NCBI GenBank assembly: GCA_907163375.1
Contig: CAJQUW010006835.1
Location: 124,001-188,000 of the forward strand
DNA length: 64,000 nt
Direction of reading: 5' to 3'
Source: Prostheceraeus crozeri
Taxonomy: Eukaryota; Platyhelminthes; Polycladida; Euryleptidae
How positions within the stretch are numbered: the stretch's first letter is position 1; each line of letters opens with the position of its first letter. This document shows positions 1 to 8,960 of the stretch, in pieces. The translations under genes and the position numbers were made by a program. The notes below the pieces were generated by a model that worked only from the letters and a program-made list of their open reading frames with translations, did not search any database and had not been told where the DNA came from.

Positions 1-470
1 AATGAAGAAGGGTATTATAATTAATATTAAAACATCCCACCTTCAGTGACTATTCTTGAAAGCTAAAGCTTGAGAATCTTCTTTTCAATAAGTCCCATGT
101 AACTTTCTATCAACTGGAATTTCGTTTCAAGTGGGCATGATTTACAAACATCTGCTTTGAATCAATGAACGCAACTTACAATTTCTTCGTCAACAACTTA
201 CGACTGTGCTTTATCGAATGTTATTGTCAGTAATATGCTTGAAAGAAACGTCCAGAGCCAGAGATTATCGAAATTTAACTAACTAATTGGTCACAACTGA
301 TTGATCGTTGCTATCAAAGAGCTACAAGTAATGATTGGCGTCTTCTAATAATTGCAATTAATTGATTCATGGAAATTGACTGACTTGTGTTGTAATGAAG
401 AAGGTATTTAATTGATTAGTAAAACATCCCACCTTCAGTGACTTTCTTGAAATGCTAAGCTTGAGAATCT
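1..470. repeat. Direct repeat pair, ~80 bp, spaced ~393 bp
   Basis: Bases 1-80 and about 394-470 share a diverged ~80-bp sequence in the same orientation, both containing AACATCCCACCTTCAGTGAC and a GCTTGAGAATCTT block. The left copy begins at the window edge, so the unit may be longer. No coding potential is visible between the copies. This could be a two-copy local duplication or the edge of a larger array. Confidence 0.7.
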
Positions 471-649
471 TTTCACAGCTTTCAGGATTCTTATCAGGAT
501 CTCATTGGTGCATGGCGCATTCAACATATCAACGTGCATAACAATACTTTCATGATTACTTTCAAAACTTTTGTACTTTACTCTTTGAATTTTATGTTCT
601 GTTATCTAAGCACGTGTGATAATTCATTCAATTCATTTTTCAATAATTG

Positions 650-705
650 AATACATAGAAATCAGCAATGCCATAGAAAGTCTACTGTTATCTACTTCTG
701 TGATT
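650..705. repeat. Small dispersed hairpin repeat, copy 1
   Basis: A ~50-bp imperfect palindrome beginning CATAGAAATCAGCAATGCC and ending in CTACTTCTGTG. Related sequences occur at about 25843-25896 (inverted) and 32835-32893. The short open frame running through it is not evidence of a gene. It may be a very small MITE or the stem of a decayed one. Confidence 0.5.
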
Positions 706-819
706 GAATATTATGCACAGACTTCAATCGATCTAATCAATATTCGCATCCAATCAAGAGCACAGTCTATTAACGTATCCAAAATGACAAGCTATTATGC
801 GACTTGTTAGGTATGTAGG

Positions 820-2550
820 CCGATATGGCCCATTGAAATAACAGAGTGAAAAATTCGAAATCAGGAATTAATCTATTCAAACTTTGATGATAAATATTTG
901 CAGTCAATTGATTCCTTCATCCTGCAATTAAAATTAATTGAGTGCCTACCCTAACTAAATTGAAGTTAGTTTTTGACACCTCCTGATTAGAGCCATGATT
1001 TGGCTTGCCAGTAGTTTGAAACACTTTGTATTTACCAATTAAAAGCTCTTCGTCTTGTGTACTGTGTGTGATTTTATATAAGTTGATGATGGAATTTATT
1101 GTGTTTAAAGATTATTTAGAAATTTAAGCAATATATCTGCCATGAAGATTCACATCACCATTGTGCGCCGATTTTCTGTGGACTGTCTCAGCGGTTGGCA
1201 TTACAAGAATAAGAAAATCATCTGATAAAGCAAATTTGATCTTTGTTTTAAGAATTCTCACATGCTAGTTATTTCTGCGCGCTTTCTTTGTTCATCAAGA
1301 CATCGGTGTTTGTGAATCATATTGTATACATATTATATATATCATATTGTAATACAATCTTGGAATAATTTCGACAAGTAAACAAAGAAAGCCATTACCA
1401 TTATTTCAAGTCATCATCATGAGTTTCACAAGATCATAAAGCTTTCAGAAATATCCCTGGATGTAATATCATTAATTGGGCAGAAGATATTGTTTTCTAC
1501 GTGTATCCCAACTGGATCATTAACTTTCAGAAATCAATTTCCTTGTCTCCACAATTGTCCTGTACTAAAGAGAACCAAATATGCTGTCGAACCGCAGTTA
1601 AGGAGGCATTCCGCACCAGCTGTCCGGGATTGCTGGCCTTCTTTAAAGTTTTGTCAGTTATCAGTTGCAAACCAAACGTCTCTCTTGACATTTTGTTCGA
1701 CAGACGCTAGGAATTTTAGATCGGTAGATAGAACATTAAAACAATAATCACGTGATTCTCAGCAAAGTTTCTTGATCTGACCTCTTCTGGAATTCTATAT
1801 TTTACGATAGATGAGTGACCATTTATGAAATATGTTTTCATCAGAATGTCTTTACTAGATTTTATCTCACAGCAGAGATTAAATCATCTCACTCGTTGGG
1901 GCAGTGATTTTGCCACTTGATTTTATCATTCATCAGCCCTGATCTTCAAACTTGTTTTGCCAAATTATCCATCATATTGTAGCAGTCAATGTTTTATCTC
2001 CTCTTTTTGCGTACTTCCAGCTAGGGTAATTTTGCACGTGAAAGTTTATTGCTGACACTTTTCGATTCGTAATACGGTTAGTCAAAGAAGAGTAGAAACA
2101 ATGATGTGCCTTCAATAGTCGTGTTTCGTGCGTCATCAGATGGAATATAAACAATATATCAATGATGCTTGGATTTTGAAAGCATTAATACGTCGCAGAG
2201 CCGAGGCCGCAAAGCCCGGCGGAGGATGTAAGGATTATTGATGCTTGAAAAAGTCAGGTGTGATTGCTATTGTAGTGAATGCGTGCACATGTAGAAGTCT
2301 GTGGAAGTTTATGGCTACATACATAGATAGTGGTCTTTGATTCTGAATCCGGCAACAACGACGATTATTGCCGGATCAGGGACGGCATCAATTACCGCAC
2401 AGCTTTTACTATAATAGCCATTTAATAACTAGTAATAAGGAGAAATGCAGTGATCTCATCAGCTTATTGTCCTCTGAGTGTCAGTAAAAGGTGTCAGCAA
2501 CAAAATTAAACAAGGTGCAACTTAAACTGATGCATCTTAAGCTGTACATA
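820..2550. other. Mostly featureless stretch with a diverged repeat and a small hairpin
   Basis: No gene is supported here. Bases ~840-960 are a diverged relative of the end of the large inverted duplication (near 36860-36950 and 52780-52860), sharing the phrase for AAATTC, a TCTATTCAAAC block and ATTGATT-rich sequence. At 2346-2380 there is a short perfect stem of ATCCGGCAA and TTGCCGGAT. A GC-rich patch lies at 2196-2226. The rest shows nothing recognisable. Confidence 0.4.
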
Positions 2551-2556
2551 TACGTC

Positions 2557-3327
2557 ATGTACAGAGGACATGAGATAACTATAATAGCATTCTTCCGTCC
2601 ATAGAGGTCGGATATCTGTGTTGTATAGAGAGGACATGAGATAACTATGATGGTACTACTCCTCCGTCCATAGAGGTCGGATATCTGTGTTGTCTACAGA
2701 GGACATGAGATGACTATGATGGCACTCTTCTGTCCATAGAGGTCGGATATCTGTGTTGTGTAGAAGATATGAGATGACTATGATGGTTCTACTCCTCCGT
2801 CCATAGAGGTCGGATATCTGTGTTGTCTTCAGAGGACATGAGATGACTGTGATGGCACTCTTCTGTCCATAGAGGTCGGATATCTGTGTTGTGTAGAGAA
2901 GATATGAGATAAATATGATGGTACTACTCCTCCGTCCACAGAGGTCGGATATCTGTGTTGTGTAGAGAGGTCATGAGATAACTATGATGGTACTACTCCT
3001 CCGTCCATAGAGGTCGGATATCTGTGTTGTGTAGAGAGGACATGAGATAACTATGATGGCACTCTTCTGTCCATAGAGGTCGGATATCTGTGTTGTGTAG
3101 AGAGGTCATGAGATAACTATGATGGTACTACTCCTCCGTTCATAGAGGTCGGATATCTGTGTTGTGTAGAGAGGACATGAGATGACTATGATGGCACTCT
3201 TCTGTCCATAGAGGTCGGATATCTGTGTTGTGTAGAGAGGTCATGAGATAACTAAGATGGTACTACTCCTCCGTCCATAGAGGTCGGATATCTGTGTTGT
3301 GTAGAGAGGATATGAGATAACTATGAT
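2557..3327. repeat. Minisatellite, 67-70 bp unit, ~11.5 copies
   Basis: Tandem units contain GGTCGGATATCTGTGTTGT followed by a GAGGACATGAGATGACTATGATGG segment in pieces. Long units ending GTACTACTCCTCC and short units ending GCACTCTTCT mostly alternate, giving a dimeric higher-order period of about 136 bp. The array stops about 15 bp before the foldback element at 3342. The same unit reappears once and a half at 63597-63697, about 60 kb away. Confidence 0.9.
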
Positions 3328-3341
3328 CGGAAAAAGAATAT

Positions 3342-4237
3342 CAGTACGCGACAGCAAGTCTTAAACTTGGCATAAATCTACGGACACGTACATTTTTCAA
3401 CACCTTCTAAATTTTTGTGTTATTAAGAAATATCGACAAATTAATAATCATCTGAAAGAGAATTTTCGGATGTATCATTTGAATGTTGTTGAATTAATTG
3501 TTTCTGAGATTGGTGGTTCCTAGAGGCCCATAAACCTGAAAGCCCCAAATTTTCTTTGACTGGTTTTGACAAGCGCATAAATCAATTTGAAGCATTCTCC
3601 TTGTGATATTCAAAACCATCACAAGATTGGCTTTCAGAAAATATATAGTTTGAAAGTGTTTTCTCGAAGTTTATAGGCAATATTTTGAAAGTAGTATAAA
3701 TAGAAAATGTGGCGATTTTTTCATTGTCAGAATGTGTTGCGATAATAACAGAAATAACGCTGTTAACTAACTGGTGGCATTTATTTACCTCAAAGTTAGT
3801 GTTTTCTGCTTTTGTTGGGTAAATTTAAGGCCCTTCGAAGAAATATTCTGAAAATGAAAAAATCGCCACATTTTCTATTTATACTACTTTCAAAATATTG
3901 CCTATGAACTTCGAGAAAACACTATATAAACTATATATTTTCTGAAAGCCAATCTTGTGACGGTTTTGAATATCACAAGGAGAATGTTTCAAATTGATTT
4001 ATGCGCTTGTCAAAACCAGTCAAAGAAAATTTGGGGTTTTCGGGTTTATGGGCATCTAGGAACCACCAATCTCAAAAACAATTAATTCAACAATAGTCAA
4101 ATGATAGATCCGAGAATTCTCTTTCAGATGATTATAAATTTGTCGATATTTCTTAATAACACAAAAATTTAGAAGGTGTTGAAAAATGTACGTGTCCGTA
4201 GATTTATGCCTAGTTTCCAACTTGCTGTCGCGTACTG
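3342..4237. mobile_element. Foldback element with ~392-bp inverted arms
   Basis: Arms at about 3342-3733 and 3846-4237 are near-identical reverse complements around a ~112-bp loop. The outer ends read CAGTACGCGACAGCAAGT on the left and its complement on the right. TA lies next to both ends, which together with the CAGT terminus suggests a Tc1/mariner-type foldback, but no transposase is visible in the arms or loop. The loop itself contains a smaller imperfect stem. The high arm identity implies recent activity or gene conversion between the arms. Confidence 0.85.
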
Positions 4238-4782
4238 TATATTGCAAATGATTTTTCACCGCCCGAATTCTCAGCAATGAAGCACTCTCTAACCCCTTCT
4301 CTCTCTATCTCCCTCTCTACACGTCGAGATGGACAACATCATCTCAGAGCTCTCGCACACATACAGTTTGAACTGTCGGATCTCTCTCTCTCATTATATG
4401 AATCTCTGAGTGAAGAAATTCATTAGCACATTGAACGCACATTATCGAAATTACTTTCTCGCAGGAAATTATGAAATATAGAAGCAAGGGAATCCTTGCT
4501 TACTAATTGTTCAATACAGAAGGATTAAATGACTTGCATGTTTCACTCACCTCTGTATTCCCTCCCATTGACGTAATTACCGGTCCAGACAATTAATAAT
4601 CCTCTCAATGATGCAACTTTGTTGAAATCTGTCTAATTGATGTGAAAGGTCACAATAATGTCATCTCTCAACGTTACATGAGTATCCACCTGTAACTATC
4701 AATGTTACTGGAGAATGGAGATATCAGGAAAATTCAACTATTACCGAATCATCAAAGTCAAGTTGAATCACGGTTAGTGTGG

Positions 4783-4978
4783 CCAAGTGAAGAAGGTGTG
4801 AGCTGGTCTCCATCGCAGATGTCGGTTTGATTCCTGAGTCAGGCGAGGCCTTATGAGGAAGGTGCGAGGTCGTCTCCATCGCAGATGTCGGTTTGATTCC
4901 TGAGTCAGGCGAGGCCTTGTGAGGAAGGTGCGAGGTCGTCTCCATCGCAGATGTCGGTTTGATTCCTGGGTCAGGCGA
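4783..4978. repeat. Minisatellite, 66-bp unit, 3 copies
   Basis: CATCGCAGATGTCGGTTTGA starts at 4811, 4877 and 4943, exactly 66 bp apart. Units 2 and 3 are almost identical, and unit 1 has a few differences. Because 66 is a multiple of three, one minus-strand frame stays open across it. That is a consequence of the period, not support for a gene. Confidence 0.9.
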
Positions 4979-5745
4979 GAGTGGGTCGGGGAATCAAGGG
5001 TGTTAGTGTCTCAATAGCTTTCAGGTCCGGACTGAATATTGCAAGATTTAATTTAGATATTTACCTGTTCAACTCATGGTCGGTAACTGAATGCAATTGG
5101 TGATTCATATATCTCGAAATATGCAAACAGTAGGTCTAATTATAGGTCGCATCCGCAAAGGTCATTACCGTTCATAAAAATCTTTCCGTCATTTGTCACA
5201 GAGATCATTTGTCATGACTTGTTCTGCGCTGAGCGCGCTGTTAGAATCATTTTTTGCTAAATATAAAGCTATAATGGATAAGTCTTAGGAAATGTGTAAG
5301 GAACCTTATAGCATTTTTTAGCAACAACTCCAACAACAGCGCTCACGACAGACATGATTAAAAACCAAGCAAATTAAACTCAATTGTGCATTAATGAATG
5401 CAGTGTAAAAGAAATGTCAACCTTAGGAGGCCTTCAAGGACAATTGTCTGAAAGATAAATGGTCCTCAGACTAATGACGTATACTTTGGGAAAATATAAA
5501 AACTCCCCATAACGGAAATCTCGTTATATACGGTCGTCTCGTACCAGCGAATCTCAAAATAGCGAAGTCTCACAATACCGAATCTCAAAATAGCGAAAAC
5601 GTATTGCATAATCTTAAGAAGTCCTCGAGAAATTATGCTTGCTTGCTTGATTAGTAGATAACTTAAATGGCCATATCATCACTATCGTTTCATGGTCAAA
5701 ATACTCGTAAATAGAAGAAGCATATGCTTATTTTTTCTATTTCAG

Positions 5746-6052
5746 TATGGAATCACTATTCAACAGTGATGTTCGAACTACAAATCATTTGGAGGGATGG
5801 CGTCTGAAACTGAAAGATAATGTGGGAAGTGCCCATCCAAATGTCTTAAAGATCACGCATACATTCGTTGAGGAGCAGAAAATGTCAAACATTGAGATGA
5901 GTCAACTTGATTTTGGAGCACCAACAAAAAGGAGAAAGACGAAATATGTTGCTTTAAACGAAAGACTAGACCGATTGCGCGAACAATACATTTTAAATGA
6001 TCTCAGTCGCCAAGCTTATGCCAGGGCTGTCTCGTACATAATGGTTTTTTAG
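5746..6052 (+). pseudogene. MULE transposase C-terminal fragment
   Basis: The ~100-residue frame carries NHLEGW about 14 residues from its start, followed by HPNVLK and a VEEQ helix. This matches the conserved C-terminal region of animal MULE transposases (RTNNHLEGW, then HPNIW). A pyrimidine tract ending in CAG at 5743-5745 precedes it, so this may once have been a 3' exon. The DDE catalytic core is absent, and the whole fragment lies inside the paired inverted repeats 5534-5639 and 6780-6865. It cannot make an active enzyme. The family assignment is good, but whether it was ever spliced is inference. Confidence 0.75.
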
Positions 6053-6069
6053 AGAACATATTTTATATA

Positions 6070-6643
6070 CGAGGGGTGATTGATAAGTTCGCGGCCCGAT
6101 ATATAAAAAAGCATATTTCGCATACGATACATATTTATTTTTCGACATAATCGCCCCTACAATCAACGCACTTAGCCCAACGGTGCGGCAATGCGCTGAT
6201 CCCTTGCTCATAGAAGTGTGAGTCTTTGGGGTCCAGATACTCCTCAACGGCCTCCATGACGTCACTGTTGGATGCGAAGTGCTGACCACTGAGCTCCAAG
6301 TTCATTTTTGGGAAGAGATGAAAGTGCGATGGTGCCAGATCAGTAGAATAGGGTGGTTCCAACCATATCATCATGAATCTCCTTTGGTGTGAGTCCTTTC
6401 AAGCCGAGATAACGAATGACAGCTCGATTTGAAACGTGATCCATCTTACGCAACACTTATCTGACTAACTGACTGATAAGTTAGTAACTGAGGTTAAGTA
6501 GCTGTGGTTTACCAACAGTTCACCGGATCGACTGATCACTCGTCATGCGCCGTCAGCACATTCCATTGTATCAATCCACATGTGCATAATGGCCTGGCTT
6601 TAAGCTTTCTATGTCAGATCGCGAACTTATCAATCACCCCTCG
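6070..6643 (-). mobile_element. Internally deleted mariner element, TA target site
   Basis: Perfect 24-bp terminal inverted repeats begin CGAGGGGTGATTGATAAGTT on each side, and TA flanks at 6068-6069 and 6644-6645 fix the borders. The 574-bp element keeps both ends of a mariner transposase on the minus strand but has lost the middle. It sits inside a MULE derivative and so is younger than that element. Confidence 0.93.
6135..6444 (-). pseudogene. mariner transposase, deleted remnant
   Basis: Reading on the minus strand from ATG at 6444, the first ~28 codons resemble the mariner N-terminal helix-turn-helix (RAVIRYLGLKGLTPKEIHDD). The sequence then jumps, out of frame, to the C-terminal third, which contains PPYSTDLAPSHFHLFP and ends in GDYVEK. 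An intact family member is about 340-350 residues, so some 230 are missing, including the first two catalytic aspartates. The third catalytic position, normally D in SDFHLF, is H here. It is dead as an enzyme, but the TIRs could still be mobilised in trans. Confidence 0.9.
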
Positions 6644-6869
6644 TACATTCGCATTTTTTTCATATTTCACATACATCGTACAAGGTATATGTACAGTATA
6701 TATGGAAATTCATATCCTTGTCAGCGGTATGGATGATTATTTACTAATCCAATTAACTTTAATAAACTATATAAACATAATTTCTAGAGGACTTCTTAAG
6801 ATTATGCAATGCGTTTTCGCTATTTTGAGATTTGCTGTTATGAGACTGAGGCGTGAGGAGACGACGATT

Positions 6870-7822
6870 AGACAATGGGATAAATTGGTGCATTCACACT
6901 GGCAAGAATCAAGAATAGAATATTATAGAATATAAAATGCCTATTGTTCAAAAATTGAAATAAAAAAATAACGGATTACAGACTTGTGAAAGTATCTGAA
7001 GTGAGTTATAGTAAAATCATGCAGCTATAATAAATTATTCCAAAGAAAGAAATCTTCATACATTTGAGTGCGGATAAAATAACAGTAACGATAAAAATCG
7101 TTCATTTTAAGATATTGAAAGACGAATACAGCATTGATCTTAGATAGTTGGCGGTTAGATTGATTGCATCGAGGGAGACGATATGGAATCAGATCGTGGA
7201 GCAAATGACATTCATTCGTCACTATTTCAAATGTAGAATGCCATTTCACATTGGAACGGTTCACTTTTGGAGGAAGGAATTCTGCATATAATTCATGTAT
7301 TTTTTGAACTCAATAGAGGAAAGCTTAAGTTTAATCTATTTCATGAGTTTAACTGCCATGTGCTGCAAAAGTCCCCATTTTGGAAGGAATACATTATGGA
7401 CAACACGCGATATTGAGATTTGAGACGGATTTTAATTTCGGACACTATTTTCTTACACGCCGATCACTGTTCTGTAGGAAATTGTCACACTCTTCATGAC
7501 AAGAACATTATTTCCATAATAACCACTGACATGGCAGCGTGACCGAGCAGCCTCAGCTCAGTTCTTGCCTGCAGAGGTGTCATATCAAGCGATACAACAA
7601 GATACAAGTGAAGAAGTGATTTCCAAAGAAATCGGATAATGCAGTAATAAAGGACTCGCAAGGACACACACAAGGAAAACAATGCTGCGTCGTGGGTGTG
7701 CGCGGTCATGACAGCAACACCTCAGTTTTGACGGCTGTCAACAGCAGCTTTGAGTATGAACACATTTTGATGAAATACGCTGCACAACACCGTCCACAGA
7801 CAAGAATCTGCAATCATTGAAT
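6870..7822. other. No recognisable feature
   Basis: AT-rich single-copy-looking DNA between the MULE derivative and the first hAT-like MITE. Short open frames are present on both strands but show no family motif, splice context or repeat structure. Confidence 0.4.
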
Positions 7823-7830
7823 GTTACAGC

Positions 7831-8352
7831 CACAGAATTAGATTGTTTAATCGTATCACTTTGCTAGAAGTGCAAAGTGATTCAAAACAATGGCACATGC
7901 AGGAACATACTAAGTGGGCAAAAATAAATCTCTAATACCTTGCAGAGATAGGAAAAATAGTCGTGCGTCGCTTGCGGATTGGTCTGAATTCCTTCAAAAT
8001 GCTCCGATCGACACGACTCATTCAGATTCGAAGAATTCAGATCATTGCGCAAAAGTTTTCTCGATAATGTTGGGCCCTCCGATCATTATTAGAAAAATTA
8101 GCAGGCGCATGAAAAAACGTTCACAAACTTCTTTGTAGAACTTGACATCGTCTGTGTGTCTTTGCTGTGTGATCCGGTTGATAACAGTCACTGAAACTTT
8201 GCACAATTTGGCGTGTTTAATGTTGAACTGGTTCTTCACTGTTCGATTGCTATGGTAATTAGTCAGCAGATTGTGCCATTTCATTTACGTTACATGTTCC
8301 AATGTTTCCCTTCTAGTCAAACAGAAGAAAAGACGACCAGTCTAATTCTGTG
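7831..8352 (+). mobile_element. hAT-like MITE family, copy 1 (complete)
   Basis: The 522-bp element has perfect 12-bp TIRs, CACAGAATTAGA and TCTAATTCTGTG, and a perfect 8-bp TSD GTTACAGC at 7823-7830 and 8353-8360. The 8-bp duplication points to hAT or, less likely, P-type transposition. Other copies start at 16424, 29390, 56931 and 63698. It has a minus-strand open frame at 8042-8284 whose last ~55 codons align with the equivalent frame in the other copies. No transposase domain is recognisable. Confidence 0.93.
8042..8284 (-). CDS. Recurrent short open frame of the hAT-like MITE family
   Basis: This frame of 80 codons ends in FLIMIGGPNIIEKTFAQ. Equivalent frames occur in the other copies: 16537-16733 (+, one internal stop and an early frameshift), about 29655-29756 (+, partial), 57136-57283 (-) and 63811 to the window end (+). 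The shared part is ~65 codons, starting at an ATG AGC in two copies, with a hydrophobic stretch near the C-terminus. Comparing copy 1 with copy 5 by eye gives about four synonymous and sixteen or more nonsynonymous changes, which looks neutral. It may be a captured gene piece or a transposase remnant. Function unknown, translation unproven. Confidence 0.25.
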   Translation of the reverse strand: MKWHNLLTNYHSNRTVKNQFNIKHAKLCKVSVTVINRITQQRHTDDVKFYKEVCERFFMRLLIFLIMIGGPNIIEKTFAQ

Positions 8353-8397
8353 GTTACAGCAATTTCATCCAGCAACATAGATCAGTTCCTGACCGAG

Positions 8398-8960
8398 TAG
8401 CTGAAAATACCATCAACAAACAGCTGCTGTCCAATCTAGTTCCATTAACATATCCAAAGCGAGAAGCCGGATTTCTGTGGTGATTTCAATGCCTTCAATA
8501 GTAGTGCGAGACCAGTTGAATAAACGACGCTATTCATGCCTTTACATAGCACAAATCATAGGAATCCGCCAGTCTAAATAATTAATATATGACCACAACA
8601 AACAGCGATATTGAGAATAATAGAACGTCGCGGAAATGCATTGTCATGACAACGGTACCTAAACGATGGTGGTTTCCAGTGGCTGACAATAGGAAGTTAC
8701 CAGCAGCATATCTGTGTACTTTGCAAATAAATACTCACACTAACTATCATTTGTCTTTATATTCAAAAGCATTTTGATAGATTAACTTACAATGAATAGC
8801 TTTGCGGCAAGAATCTTAAACTGTTGCGGGTTTCAATAATTTGATTCTTCCAAAGATCTAGCAATGGTCGTATAGACGAGTGACTGAAAATGCCATCAAC
8901 AAACAGCTGTTATCCAGTCTAAGTCCCACTAACTTAAACAAAGCGAAAAGTCAGACCTCT
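8398..8960. repeat. Diverged direct repeat pair
   Basis: 8398-8470 and 8885-8960 share CCATCAACAAACAGCTG followed by similar sequence ending near CAAAGCGA. Between them, 8620-8870 is a diverged copy of 21395-21620 in the same orientation (shared TACCTAAAYGATGG and GGTTGACAAT-like blocks). These look like old interspersed repeats with no visible termini. Confidence 0.55.

Larger units (their letters stand above)
5534..6865 (+). mobile_element. Deleted Mutator-like (MULE) element interrupted by a mariner
   Basis: Terminal inverted repeats of roughly 90-105 bp lie at 5534-5639 and 6780-6865. Both contain GAATCTCAAAATAGCGAAAA or close variants, and AATCTTAAGAAGTCCTC. Between them is the C-terminal part of a MULE transposase (5746-6052), and a 574-bp mariner sits at 6070-6643. 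The left repeat carries an extra copy of the TCTCAAAATAGCGAA module that the right one lacks. Only about 100 bp separate the left TIR from the transposase fragment, so the N-terminal two thirds of the gene are gone. I could not fix a target-site duplication because the outermost TIR bases are uncertain. Confidence 0.75.

Noticed and set aside
6504-6935. 143-codon plus-strand frame
   Set aside because: It crosses the mariner right terminus and the MULE TIR, so it is assembled from unrelated repeat ends.
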